Positions 26,941-36,099 of a DNA stretch of 64,000 bases are shown here, piece by piece. The position numbers and the translations under genes are program-made. The first letter of the stretch is position 1. The number at the start of each line of letters is the position of its first letter. The notes beneath the pieces are model-generated. The model was not told the DNA's origin. It saw only the letters and a program-made list of their open reading frames with translations, and made no database searches. The stretch comes from Fidelibacterota bacterium (GTDB lineage: Bacteria > Marinisomatota > SORT01): the NCBI GenBank assembly GCA_022563775.1, contig JADFMS010000001.1:1-64000 (forward strand), given 5' to 3'.

Positions 26941-27615
26941 ATGAAACATTCACTCCTATACGCTGTTTCCACCATGGTATTCATTCTTTGTTCCATTGGC
27001 GCAGCATCTTCAACGGAACCCGGTAAATTCACATTAGCCCGGCTTCATTATGGTGGCGGTGGTGATTGGTATGCCAATCCGAGCAGCATACCGAATCTCA
27101 TGAAATATATCGGTGAAAACAGTTCTATAAAAACCGCAAAAAAAGAAGCTCGCGTAAAGATCCTCGATGAAGACCTCTTCCGTTACCCGATACTTTATAT
27201 GACAGGTCACGGAAATGTAAGTTTTACAAACTCGGAGGCTCTCAGATTACGGCAATATCTTATTTCCGGTGGATTTCTATTTGCCGATGATAATTACGGC
27301 ATGAATGATTCTTTCCGCCGGCAGATGAAAAAAGTTTTCCCTGATAAAGACCTGGTAGAACTACCTTTTTCACACGGCATATTTGATATTCATTTCCGCT
27401 TTCCTAACGGATTACCCAAAATTCATGAGCATGACGGCAAACCTCCGCAGGCGTTCGGAATCTTTCATGAGGGCAGATTGGTCGTATTCTTCACCTATGA
27501 AAGTGATTTGGGTGACGGTTGGGAGGACGCATCCGTGCATAATGACCCGTTAGAGAAAAGAAACGCAGCTCTTCAAATGGGAACAAACGTGATTGTTTGG
27601 GCTTTAACTAATTAG
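26941..27615 (+). CDS. Exported DUF4159-domain protein
   Basis: 224 residues: signal peptide (about 1-24), then the DUF4159 domain. Key stretches are LARLHYGGGGDWYANP (about 32-47), YMTGHG (86-91) and GGFLFADDNYG (110-120). The fold is thought to relate to class I glutamine amidotransferases, but the catalytic Cys is absent. DUF4159 proteins are commonly encoded beside MoxR/VWA/DUF58 modules in Bacteroidetes and Planctomycetes; here only the flanking coiled-coil and TPR genes are present. It precedes the DUF4175-type gene by 4 bp. Function unknown. Confidence 0.87.
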   Translation: MKHSLLYAVSTMVFILCSIGAASSTEPGKFTLARLHYGGGGDWYANPSSIPNLMKYIGENSSIKTAKKEARVKILDEDLFRYPILYMTGHGNVSFTNSEALRLRQYLISGGFLFADDNYGMNDSFRRQMKKVFPDKDLVELPFSHGIFDIHFRFPNGLPKIHEHDGKPPQAFGIFHEGRLVVFFTYESDLGDGWEDASVHNDPLEKRNAALQMGTNVIVWALTN

Positions 27616-27619
27616 TGCC

Positions 27620-30600
27620 ATGAGTAAAGAAAGAAAATTACTTAGTCATATAGATCAAGTTCGAAAATTGACAGCAAATTATCATTTGCGAAACTCTATT
27701 TTCTTGTTTGCCGCCTCAGTGCTGACATTTACGGTAACAGCAGTGTATCTTGAAGCTGTCTTCTGGTTTGGAAGCGCTGTCAGATGGTTTATCCTGATTG
27801 GGTCTATTATTGGTTCAGCTATTTCAATAGCTGTCGCCTTGATAATTCATTATCGCATCAAACGAGGTCAAATGAGCGGAAGTTCTGATGAGGAAATAGC
27901 CTCGATAATCGGTGAAAATAACCCTTCCATTAAAGACAAACTGCTCAATGCGATACAGATCGGCGTCGGATCATCTGAATCAAATTTTTCCCAAGAGCTG
28001 ATAGATAGCTCTATCGAACGCATTGAAAAAGAGATCTCAAACACCGACCTTACGAAACCGGTCGAAAATAAAAACAGAAGTAATCAGAACAAGACTCTTC
28101 TGGCAACAGCTCTCATAGCCGCTTCTCTTCTTCTAATTTCACCGATTCAGCTGAAGAACGCTGCTTCAAGATTAGTTCTTCCGAATGAAGATTTCAGACC
28201 AACGCTACCCTTCACTGTTGAAGTATCTCCCGGAAACACTGATATCGTTAAGGGTGACACATTGAATTTTTCCGCGTCCGTTTCAGGAAGCCTGATCCCT
28301 GCCGAAATGATATTTGAAACAGAAATTCAGGGAATAGTCAGTTCCAATAAAGTAACGACCGATTCTTCCGGAAATTTTAATTTCGTGTATGAATCTATCA
28401 AAGCTGATTTCAGCTATCGGTTCAAAGCAAAAGATCCCAAATTTCTTAAATCATGGGTCGGATACGAATCAGATAAATATAGAGTTTCAGTTATTAATCG
28501 TCCATCCATCCGACGGTTGAGAATTGAGCTCAAATTTCCGGGATATTCGAAATTAGAGAATAAAATCTTTGAAGGAAATATAGCGGAGATTATCGCTCTG
28601 AGGGGAACCAGAGCAACTTTCTCTATCGAATCAAACAAGCTGTTGTCATCCGCTGAAATATCTTTCTCAACCGGTGAAAATATTAATTTAAAAACAGACG
28701 GTCGGTCCGCCACGGGTCAATTCTTGATCGATAAAAGCGGTTCCTTTCATATCAGTCTTCATGACACACAAAGGGTAAAAAATATAAATCCTGTTGAATT
28801 CGGTTTCATAGCGATGAGAGATGAATTTCCGGTAATATCGCTCATAGAGCAACCTGAAAATTTCGATCTTGACGCCTCTATGGAAATCCCAATGCGATTA
28901 AGGATAGACGACGATTTCGGTATTAGTGAAGTAGCTGTTGCATTACGCGTCTTAAGTGAATTCAGCGAAGAGCCTGATTCGGCATTTAAAACTATCAATA
29001 TTGACCTGCCGCCTATTCGCGCCGGCAGTTTAGAACTTAACCATTATCTCGACCTGGCTCCATTTGAGCTCGCTCCTAACGATGTGATCGAATATTATGG
29101 TATGGTATACGACAACGACAGCTATTCGGGTCCTAAACTTTCCCGCAGTCGACTCTATTATGCCCGATTTCCGACTTTAGCCGAACTTTATATGCGAATT
29201 GAAGAGGACACACAGATAGCGGATAATTCAACTGAAGAGACCCTCAAGGAGGCGAAGGAGCTTAGGGAGGCTATTGAAGAATTAAGCGAAGAGCTTAAAA
29301 AAGACCCCGAACTCGATTGGGCAAAAAAACAGAAAATTGAAGAAACCCTTCGGAAACAGGAAGAGATAGAAAAATCATTAGAATCCATCTCAAAGAAACT
29401 TGATGAGATCATTGAAGAAGCGGAGAAGAATCAACTCTTCTCCGAGGAAAGCCTTCAAATGTATCTGGAACTTCAAAACCTTTTTCAGGATTTAGCATCA
29501 CCCGAATTATTAGAAGCGATGGAAAAGATGAGAGAAGCGATGCTCTCACTTAACGAAGATGATATGGCACAAGCACTTAAAGATTTCAAGCTTTCGCAGG
29601 AACAGTTCACCAGGGAACTCGAAAGGACTCTTGAAATATTTCGTCGCGTACAAGCTGAACAGAAGATGGATGAGATCGTCAAACGTATGACAGAACTGGC
29701 TGAAGAGCAGAAACAAATTGCCGAAGAGACGGGCAAACTTTCTGAAGAGAATCAAAATGAGTTAAACTCGCTTGCCGAAAGAGAAAAAAGGGCAGCGGAT
29801 GAACTTGCGAATATTTCAGAAGAAATGAAACAGCTCGAGAATATTACCGAACCATTTTTAGAAATGCCGACAGCTAAAATTTCTGAGTTACGAAATGAAA
29901 TGGAGACAGGCGACCTGCCGAATTCTCTTCAACAATCTGAACAGTCAATGATGGATTCGGATCTCTCCTCATCAAGAGAACATTCTGAACAGGCAAGCCG
30001 CGAGCTATCGGAAATGCTCACTGAACTCGACTCATTAAAACAGGAGATGCGTCGAAAACAACTGCAGGAAGTTTTGGCAGGCTTTCAGAAAGTTATAAGA
30101 ATAGCCCTACAAATTTCCAAGAATCAGGAAGACCTTAACTTAGAAGGAGAGGGATTAAAAAGTAATAGCCCTAATCTTGCCCAGATAGCAGCAAAACAGG
30201 AAGAACAAAGACGTGATTTGAGCAGTATGGTGGAAGATCTTGTGGAACTTTCCAAGAAAACATTCGGAATCAGTCCCGCAATTGCCCGCTCGATAGGAAA
30301 GACCTCGGGAGCGATGTCGAAAGCGGTTAAAAACCTATCAGAGAGAAATACGGGGCAGAGCAGAATTGCGCAATCTGAAGCTTTAGGCGGATTAAATCAA
30401 ACCATCCTTTCTTTACGAGGCGCGATGTCCCAGCTTTCAGCCTCAGGTTCAGGTACCGGATTTGAACAGTATATGCAGCAAATGCAGCAGATGGCTAATG
30501 CCCAAGGCGGCATAAACAGCGAGTCACTAAATATGATGCCCGGTATGAAACCCGGAGGTTCGCGCTCGTCACAAAGCATGAGGAATTTAGCAGCAAGACA

Positions 30601-31036
30601 GGAACAGATTCGACGTTCTCTCGAAAAGATGATGAAAGAAATGGCAGGAAAGAATGATGGTACGGGCAGGTTGGACGGCATAGTCAATGAAATGGATGAG
30701 GTGATAAAGGACCTCAATAACAGACGGCTCTCGAGAAAAACCATTCAAAGACAACAGCGAATACTGTCAAGAATGCTCGATTCACAAAAATCAATGAGAG
30801 AACGGGAAAAAAGCAAGAAGAGGAAATCCAAAAGTGGAATTGACATTGCGCGCAGCGGTCCGTCAGGACTACCTCAAAACCGGGGTGAAAGAGGCGAACT
30901 TCTCAACCGCGAATTGATAAACGCGCTTAGGGAGGGATATTCCATGGATTATCAAAACCTTATAAGAAAGTATTTCGATTCCCTTCGCAGCAATCAGTCA
31001 ATGAATAATCGATCATCAGGCGCAGAGAGCAATTGA
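27620..31036 (+). CDS. Membrane-anchored long coiled-coil protein, DUF4175-like
   Basis: 1138 residues. Two TM helices lie in the first 80 residues and another near 157-172, followed by a probably beta-rich extracytoplasmic part (about 190-500, Ig-like strands). From about 510 to 830 the sequence is almost pure acidic/Gln-rich coiled coil (EELSEELKKDPELDW and similar). The last 250 residues are Met/Gln/Gly/Ser-rich and basic (QQMQQMANAQGG). This layout matches the DUF4175 (TIGR02302-like) proteins. It is probably an envelope-spanning structural or tethering protein. It overlaps the TPR gene by 4 bp. No enzymatic motif was seen. Confidence 0.8.
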   Translation: MSKERKLLSHIDQVRKLTANYHLRNSIFLFAASVLTFTVTAVYLEAVFWFGSAVRWFILIGSIIGSAISIAVALIIHYRIKRGQMSGSSDEEIASIIGENNPSIKDKLLNAIQIGVGSSESNFSQELIDSSIERIEKEISNTDLTKPVENKNRSNQNKTLLATALIAASLLLISPIQLKNAASRLVLPNEDFRPTLPFTVEVSPGNTDIVKGDTLNFSASVSGSLIPAEMIFETEIQGIVSSNKVTTDSSGNFNFVYESIKADFSYRFKAKDPKFLKSWVGYESDKYRVSVINRPSIRRLRIELKFPGYSKLENKIFEGNIAEIIALRGTRATFSIESNKLLSSAEISFSTGENINLKTDGRSATGQFLIDKSGSFHISLHDTQRVKNINPVEFGFIAMRDEFPVISLIEQPENFDLDASMEIPMRLRIDDDFGISEVAVALRVLSEFSEEPDSAFKTINIDLPPIRAGSLELNHYLDLAPFELAPNDVIEYYGMVYDNDSYSGPKLSRSRLYYARFPTLAELYMRIEEDTQIADNSTEETLKEAKELREAIEELSEELKKDPELDWAKKQKIEETLRKQEEIEKSLESISKKLDEIIEEAEKNQLFSEESLQMYLELQNLFQDLASPELLEAMEKMREAMLSLNEDDMAQALKDFKLSQEQFTRELERTLEIFRRVQAEQKMDEIVKRMTELAEEQKQIAEETGKLSEENQNELNSLAEREKRAADELANISEEMKQLENITEPFLEMPTAKISELRNEMETGDLPNSLQQSEQSMMDSDLSSSREHSEQASRELSEMLTELDSLKQEMRRKQLQEVLAGFQKVIRIALQISKNQEDLNLEGEGLKSNSPNLAQIAAKQEEQRRDLSSMVEDLVELSKKTFGISPAIARSIGKTSGAMSKAVKNLSERNTGQSRIAQSEALGGLNQTILSLRGAMSQLSASGSGTGFEQYMQQMQQMANAQGGINSESLNMMPGMKPGGSRSSQSMRNLAARQEQIRRSLEKMMKEMAGKNDGTGRLDGIVNEMDEVIKDLNNRRLSRKTIQRQQRILSRMLDSQKSMREREKSKKRKSKSGIDIARSGPSGLPQNRGERGELLNRELINALREGYSMDYQNLIRKYFDSLRSNQSMNNRSSGAESN

Positions 31037-32922
31037 CAATTAGAGCCGGTATACTAATTATTTTTATCTTCTCGATGCAAACGCTTGTCTTCGCTCAAAT
31101 CGGCGGAACTGATATTTTATTCCAACGAGCAAGAGCTTATCATAAAGTGGGCAAAATTGAAGATGCCATCAATATACTTCAAAAGCTGCATGAAGAAAAA
31201 CCGGAAAACATCGCCTATTTGAATTTGTTGAAAGAGAGCTACAAAGATTTAGGCGAATTCAATCAATTACTTTCCCTCCTGCAAAAGGATTCAGCTCTTC
31301 ACCCAGATAACTGGCGAATTGAAGCAGAGCTGATTGATACATATTTCAAACTCGAACAGAATGATAATGCCTTCGCAATTATCAACAGATTGTCCAAAGA
31401 ATATCCTGATAATTACCCCCTTACGCGTACAATCGCTTTGGTATTGAGTAGTAACAGATTATTTGATGAGACTGTCGAGCTTTATGAAGGCGCTCAAAAA
31501 AGGATGGAAAAACCGGGACCGTTGACAAGAGACTTAGCGAATTTTCATGCATCCCGCCTCAATTATGCTCAAGCTACCAAGGAGTATATAAAGTTCCTGA
31601 ATCTTGCTCCTCAAAATTTCGAATATATACGCCGGCAACTCTCCCGATTTAATACCGACAGCAGTACAATAACTGTTGTGCTCGATAATCTCAAAGCAGG
31701 ATTAAAGAAATCCCCTGACAATGTATCGTTAAGACAACTCGTAGCGGATTACCAATTCCGAACGGGTAAGTACGAGGAAGCGCTCGCCGAGTATATAATC
31801 TTAGAAACAAACTCCCAAAGCGACGGACGAATCCTTTTTGAGTTCATCGAAAATCTCAAACTTGAAAAACAATATCAAATCGGCATAAAAGCCTCCCGAA
31901 AACTGATGACTCTAAAGCCAAACAGTAGGATATATCCCAAGACATATTTTATGTTAGCTGAGATGAATGAGCTGAACGAAGCAAGTCAGAATGAATTTTA
32001 TGCCGAGCTGAATCTTACTCTCCAATACAACAACAGTGAGGGAATTAACGAATCACCGGGCATTCCCAAGTCTATTGCGATTTATGATTCGCTCGCAATC
32101 ACATACCAAAACAGTCTGATCGCTTCCAAGGCATTATTCAGAATGGGAGAGATCTATTTCACGAGACTCCAAAATTTAGATGAAGCCGAAAAGGCGTTTA
32201 AGAATTCGATGCTTTCTCAGCGTGGAAAACAAATTATCGAACCCATTCTTGCAAGATTAGCCGACATCGACTTAGAACGGGGTGATCTTGCTTCAGCGAA
32301 AGATACTTATCTGAAGCTTGCCGAGACAACTAAAAGAAAAGAATTTCGTTTAAAAAGTAAATTTATTGTTAGTGAAATTGAATACTTTTCCGGCGAATTT
32401 GACAGCTCGCTCTATCATTTGAATGACCTTATCTTTGAAGCTGATTTTAAAGATCCTATCATGAACGATGCTTTAGAGCTAAGCATTCTATTGGAAATTG
32501 TTAAGAGCGATAACACCGCAAACTCTCAGGAAGCATTAAAACTTTATTCAAAAGCAGACCTATTATCCCGCCAAAGAAAATATTCGGAAGCCCAGGCACT
32601 GTATCAAAATCTTTACGAAGAATACCCTGATACTCCTTTATCGGACGATGCTTTCTTTCTTGCGGGAAAACTATCAGCTACAATGGGTAGATTCGAGGAA
32701 TCGGTCGAAAGGTTAGATCTATTCCTGATCAGTTATCCCGAATCAGACCTTGCCGATGAAGTCCTGCTTTCTGCCGGCGAGATTAGCGAAATTGCTCTTA
32801 AAGAGACTGAAAGCGCAATATTCTATTACGAGAGGTTGTTAATAGATTATCCAAGAAGTATATATGCGGACAGTGCGAGAAAACGATTACGGAATTTAGC
32901 AAAAACAGAAAAAGTAAACTAA
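31033..32922 (+). CDS. Exported TPR-repeat protein
   Basis: 629 residues: signal peptide (1-21, ending VFAQ) then TPR units through the chain, such as AYHKVGKIEDAINILQKL and YEEALAEYIILE. The C-terminal third has YfiO/BamD-like repeats (YPDTPLSDDAFFLAGKL, YPRSIYADSARKRL). The start is TTG at 31033, overlapping the previous stop as TTGA, which argues for translational coupling. It lies 1 bp before the next gene. A periplasmic scaffold partner of the coiled-coil protein is a reasonable inference, not shown. Confidence 0.87.
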   Translation: MTIRAGILIIFIFSMQTLVFAQIGGTDILFQRARAYHKVGKIEDAINILQKLHEEKPENIAYLNLLKESYKDLGEFNQLLSLLQKDSALHPDNWRIEAELIDTYFKLEQNDNAFAIINRLSKEYPDNYPLTRTIALVLSSNRLFDETVELYEGAQKRMEKPGPLTRDLANFHASRLNYAQATKEYIKFLNLAPQNFEYIRRQLSRFNTDSSTITVVLDNLKAGLKKSPDNVSLRQLVADYQFRTGKYEEALAEYIILETNSQSDGRILFEFIENLKLEKQYQIGIKASRKLMTLKPNSRIYPKTYFMLAEMNELNEASQNEFYAELNLTLQYNNSEGINESPGIPKSIAIYDSLAITYQNSLIASKALFRMGEIYFTRLQNLDEAEKAFKNSMLSQRGKQIIEPILARLADIDLERGDLASAKDTYLKLAETTKRKEFRLKSKFIVSEIEYFSGEFDSSLYHLNDLIFEADFKDPIMNDALELSILLEIVKSDNTANSQEALKLYSKADLLSRQRKYSEAQALYQNLYEEYPDTPLSDDAFFLAGKLSATMGRFEESVERLDLFLISYPESDLADEVLLSAGEISEIALKETESAIFYYERLLIDYPRSIYADSARKRLRNLAKTEKVN

Positions 32923-32923
32923 A

Positions 32924-34183
32924 TTGAAACTACTACTTACACTTATATTTTTTATATTACAATTATCGCCGCTTTTCGGGCAAAAACTGCTGATACCTAT
33001 GGATATATCTCAAAAAAACCATTTAAAAGCCTATGGTTTAACCTTCTGGGCGTTGGAAGCTGATATGGAAATAGAATGGCTTTTGAATTATCAAGGCGGA
33101 TCCTTTTTAATGGATTATTCGGACAAGCTAGCCCGTGAGTGCAGGATTCGGGGCGTTAATTATCAGTCGCCCGATGCCGGTACGATTTTGAATATATACA
33201 CTGAGATCGAAGCGAATAACATGGAAATCATACTCCTTGAAAAAGCGCCGAAGATCGCCGTTTATACTCCACCAAATAAACAACCGTGGGATGACGCAGT
33301 TACTTTAGCGCTTGAGTATGCTGAGATACCATACGATAAGCTATGGGATCGGGAAGTTCTTAAGGGTGACCTTTCCAAATATGATTGGCTTCATTTGCAT
33401 CATGAGGATTTTACAGGTCAATACGGAAAATTTTACGCCTCTTACCACAGCGCATCATGGTATATCAGGCAACAGCTGCAATACGAAGAAATGGCGGCTG
33501 AATTGGGATATCAAAGCGTTTCCGAAGAAAAGAAATCAGTGGCGAGAACGATCAAGGATTATATTCGAAATGGCGGTTTTTTATTCGCCATGTGTTCCGC
33601 AACTGACAGCTACGATATAGCATTAGCTGCTGAGGGTGTTGATATTGCTGATGTTCCTTTCGATATGACGGGTCTGTCGCCCGACCTCAACAGTAAACTT
33701 GACTATAGCAAAACTCTTGTTTTTAAGGATTTCACCCTTGTTACCAATCCGTTAGTATATGAATTTTCCGATATTGACGCTGTTCCCGGCAGCGGGGCAG
33801 CTCCAAGACCGATAGAAACCGACTACTTCTCTCTTTTTGAATTCTCCGCCAAACATGACCCCGTTCCCACTATGCTGACTCAGAATCATGTTGGTGTCAT
33901 TAAGGGATTTATGGGACAGACCACATCTTTTCGCAAACATCTGATAAAAGACCATATTGTAATTATGGGAGAAGTCGAATCAGCAAATGAAGTAAAATAT
34001 CTTCATGGAAACTTCGGAAGAGGCACATTCACTTTTCTCGGCGGACATGATCCTGAGGATCCCCGTCACCATGTCAACGACCCGCCTACTAATCTCGAGC
34101 TACATCCTAATTCACCCGGCTATAGGTTGATATTGAACAACATTTTATTCCCAGCCGCAAGGAAGAAACCACAAAAAACATGA
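32924..34183 (+). CDS. Conserved exported protein of unknown function, amidotransferase-like fold suspected
   Basis: 419 residues with a signal peptide (1-20, ending FGQ) and a TTG start at 32924. Notable stretches are WLHLHHEDFTGQYG (155-168), YIRNGGFLFAMCSATDS (213-229) and FTFLGGHDPEDPRHH. The GGFLFA motif recurs in the DUF4159 protein of the same operon, at an equivalent place in the chain. Here a Cys (C224) follows, with conserved His residues elsewhere, so a hydrolase-like site is conceivable. Homologues are, from memory, often labelled asparagine synthetase B, but I see neither the N-terminal nucleophile nor the synthetase domain. I do not assign a function. Gene is certain from length, signal peptide and spacing (1 bp). 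Confidence 0.8.
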   Translation: MKLLLTLIFFILQLSPLFGQKLLIPMDISQKNHLKAYGLTFWALEADMEIEWLLNYQGGSFLMDYSDKLARECRIRGVNYQSPDAGTILNIYTEIEANNMEIILLEKAPKIAVYTPPNKQPWDDAVTLALEYAEIPYDKLWDREVLKGDLSKYDWLHLHHEDFTGQYGKFYASYHSASWYIRQQLQYEEMAAELGYQSVSEEKKSVARTIKDYIRNGGFLFAMCSATDSYDIALAAEGVDIADVPFDMTGLSPDLNSKLDYSKTLVFKDFTLVTNPLVYEFSDIDAVPGSGAAPRPIETDYFSLFEFSAKHDPVPTMLTQNHVGVIKGFMGQTTSFRKHLIKDHIVIMGEVESANEVKYLHGNFGRGTFTFLGGHDPEDPRHHVNDPPTNLELHPNSPGYRLILNNILFPAARKKPQKT

Positions 34184-34190
34184 GGTGTCG

Positions 34191-34589
34191 ATGTCATCAC
34201 AATTTTCTGTAAGCACAAATTCATCAACAGAGATGGTCAACATAACAAGCCAAGTCCAGAACGAACTTAAACGTGCTGAAATCAAATCAGGGATCTGCAC
34301 TGTTTACGTTCCGCATACAACTGCGGGAATTACCATAAATGAAGGCGCGGATCCTGCCGTAGCAAGAGATATGGTGATGGAGCTGAATAAGATAGTTCCG
34401 CTTCAAGATGAATATGCCCATGCAGAAGGAAATTCAGCGGCGCATATCAAAACATCACTCTTCGGGTCGTCGGTACAGATTCCCGTGGAAGAGGGTCGTC
34501 TCAGTCTTGGAACCTGGCAATCGGTGTTTCTTTGTGAATTTGACGGACCTCGGAACAGACGGGTGATAGTGCAAGTGATTGGGAAGTAA
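34191..34589 (+). CDS. YjbQ/UPF0047 family protein
   Basis: About 132 residues, the single-domain UPF0047 fold. Conserved pieces are VPHTTAGITINEGADP, YAHAEGNSAAH, GRLSLGTWQ and DGPRNRR; the His residues form a metal-like site. E. coli YjbQ has thiamin-phosphate-synthase-like activity when overproduced, but the true role is unsettled. I choose ATG 34191 because GAGG (34182-34185) is correctly spaced for it. A GTG at 34185 lies inside that SD. It is the last plus-strand gene of the series, 7 bp after the preceding stop, and converges on greA. Confidence 0.92.
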   Translation: MSSQFSVSTNSSTEMVNITSQVQNELKRAEIKSGICTVYVPHTTAGITINEGADPAVARDMVMELNKIVPLQDEYAHAEGNSAAHIKTSLFGSSVQIPVEEGRLSLGTWQSVFLCEFDGPRNRRVIVQVIGK

Positions 34590-34640
34590 TTGCTTATTTA
34601 TAGCCTGAGCAGACTCTGACGACTACGAACTCAGTAAATC

Positions 34641-35111
34641 TTAATCAACTTTCTTGATGAGCCAGCGGGCGGTTCCGCGATCAGATTTCACTACTACCTC
34701 ATCACCCTGTGACTTGCCCAAAATGGCTTTTCCTACAGGAGATTTAGTGGATATTTCTACAACATCGTCCTTGAACAACGGCATGGAGACCACCTCGCCT
34801 TCCAAAAGTACTCCTGAATCCAAATTTTCGATAGTAATCGTAGAACCTACGAAAACCTTACCCTTAGGTCTGTCTTTTGGGTCGTATACTTCAGCATTGG
34901 CGAGTTTACTCTCCATATCCTGAATTTTTGTCATAAGCATAGATAACCTCTCGCGAGCAGCATGATATTCCGCATTCTCGCTTAAGTCACCCTGTGCTCT
35001 TGCTGTTGATATTTCATTTTGGACTTCTGATTTCACAGGTCCTTTCATATTTTTCAGTTCCGCCATAAGTTCATCATATTCTTCCTGCTTGAAGAAATAT
35101 TTTTCGCTCAT
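34641..35111 (-). CDS. greA: Transcription elongation factor GreA
   Basis: 156 residues. The N-terminal coiled-coil finger (ENAEYHAARERLSMLMTKI) with its acidic tip (DLSENAEYH) inserts into the RNA polymerase secondary channel to rescue backtracked complexes. The C-terminal FKBP-like domain ends with SPVGKAILGKSQGDEVVV. The length is standard (E. coli 158). It overlaps mazG by 4 bp and follows it in the operon. Confidence 0.97.
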   Translation of the reverse strand: MSEKYFFKQEEYDELMAELKNMKGPVKSEVQNEISTARAQGDLSENAEYHAARERLSMLMTKIQDMESKLANAEVYDPKDRPKGKVFVGSTITIENLDSGVLLEGEVVSMPLFKDDVVEISTKSPVGKAILGKSQGDEVVVKSDRGTARWLIKKVD

Positions 35112-35845
35112 ATCTTCCCCTTAATTTTACTGCTTTCCCAAATTTTATCCATTTCCTCTAAAGATAATTCCATTATATTGCGTCCATTCTCCTTAGCCGC
35201 TTTTTCGATACTCTTGAATCGAGTTTCAAACTTTTTTATTGTCCTGCGAAGCGCATCTTCCGGATTCACACCCATAAACCGGGATAAGTTTACAGCGCTG
35301 AAAATAAGATCTCCAATCTCCTCCTCGAGCTCATTTTCATTTCCATCGTCAGATGCCTTTCGAACTTCCTCAATCTCCTCATCTATCTTTGCCCATATAT
35401 CCTCTACGTTATCCCAATCAAATCCCGTTGTAGCGGCTTTTTCCTGCAATCTGAATGCTCTTTGCAAACCGGACAAACTTGTTGGTACACCATCAATACG
35501 AGAATCTCTCCCCTCTTTTTGCTTCAATTCTTCCCAATCCATTTTTATCTTCTCAATATCCTTCTCTCTGTTTTCGCCAAAAACATGGGGATGTCGTCTC
35601 AGTAATTTTTCATTTATTCCGGCTAATATATCATTAATATCAAAGTTTCCCTTTTCTTCCCCTAATCTTGCGTGGAATACCACATGCAGCAGGAGATCAC
35701 CAAGTTCTTCTTTCAATGAGTTCATATCCATGCTATCAATCGCCTCAACGGCTTCATAAGCTTCTTCTATCAAATATTGCCGAAGTGACTCATGGGTCTG
35801 CTCCTTGTCCCATTCACAGCCGTTTTCTGAACGTAGAGCTTGCAT
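35108..35845 (-). CDS. mazG: Nucleoside triphosphate pyrophosphohydrolase MazG; true start probably upstream
   Basis: 245 residues from the first ATG (35845). MazG hydrolyses NTPs to NMPs and PPi. Two MazG domains are present: NGCEWDKEQTHESLRQYLIEEAYE in spirit (about 7-30, key ExxE/ExxD helices) and EEIGDLIFSAVNLSRF in the second half. Homologues begin about 15 residues earlier with an (F/I)DRLL-type helix, and that same helix (EFDRLIEIM) is encoded upstream in frame. No ATG, GTG or TTG starts it. An excellent SD (AGGAGAGGAG) lies 7 bases before an ATA codon at 35902-35900. Starting there gives 264 residues, close to E. coli MazG (263). I keep the ATG as the conventional call. Adjacent greA overlaps by 4 bp. 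Confidence 0.9.
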   Translation of the reverse strand: MQALRSENGCEWDKEQTHESLRQYLIEEAYEAVEAIDSMDMNSLKEELGDLLLHVVFHARLGEEKGNFDINDILAGINEKLLRRHPHVFGENREKDIEKIKMDWEELKQKEGRDSRIDGVPTSLSGLQRAFRLQEKAATTGFDWDNVEDIWAKIDEEIEEVRKASDDGNENELEEEIGDLIFSAVNLSRFMGVNPEDALRRTIKKFETRFKSIEKAAKENGRNIMELSLEEMDKIWESSKIKGKI

Positions 35846-35930
35846 AATCTCTATCAGTCTATCGAATTCTGCGGTATAACTCTTTTGCGCTGATTCTTCT
35901 ATGGAAAATCTCCTCTCCTGAAATAAATAA

Positions 35931-35978
35931 AAGGATGTCCTTGCTGACTTTGCAAAATTCTATTCAGCACTCATCCTT
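35931..35978 (-). promoter_or_regulatory. Structured mazG leader hairpin
   Basis: AAGGATG (35931-35937) pairs with CATCCTT (35972-35978), and inside it TGCTGA (35942-35947) pairs with TCAGCA (35964-35969). On the minus strand the stem is followed by TTTTATTTATTT and then the SD of mazG. It lies between the promoter and the ribosome site, so it may work as an attenuator. Confidence 0.55.
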
Positions 35979-35982
35979 CTTA

Positions 35983-36011
35983 AATATATTTTACCATACA
36001 TCAAAACACAA
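35983..36011 (-). promoter_or_regulatory. Promoter of mazG-greA
   Basis: On the minus strand, TTGTGT (36011-36006), 17-bp spacer and TATATT (35988-35983). Transcription would begin at about the first base of the leader hairpin. Confidence 0.6.
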
Positions 36012-36099
36012 CTACGAATTAATTTTTCCCAAAACCGAAAACTTGATTGTCTGAGCGATATACAATAACTTTGCAGCCTATATTCACAGTGGAGACATC

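Noticed and set aside
32924..34183. Asparagine synthetase B as product name.
   Set aside because: No N-terminal glutaminase Cys, no ATP-pyrophosphatase motif (SGGxDS) and an export signal is present, so the label seems to be propagated without basis.
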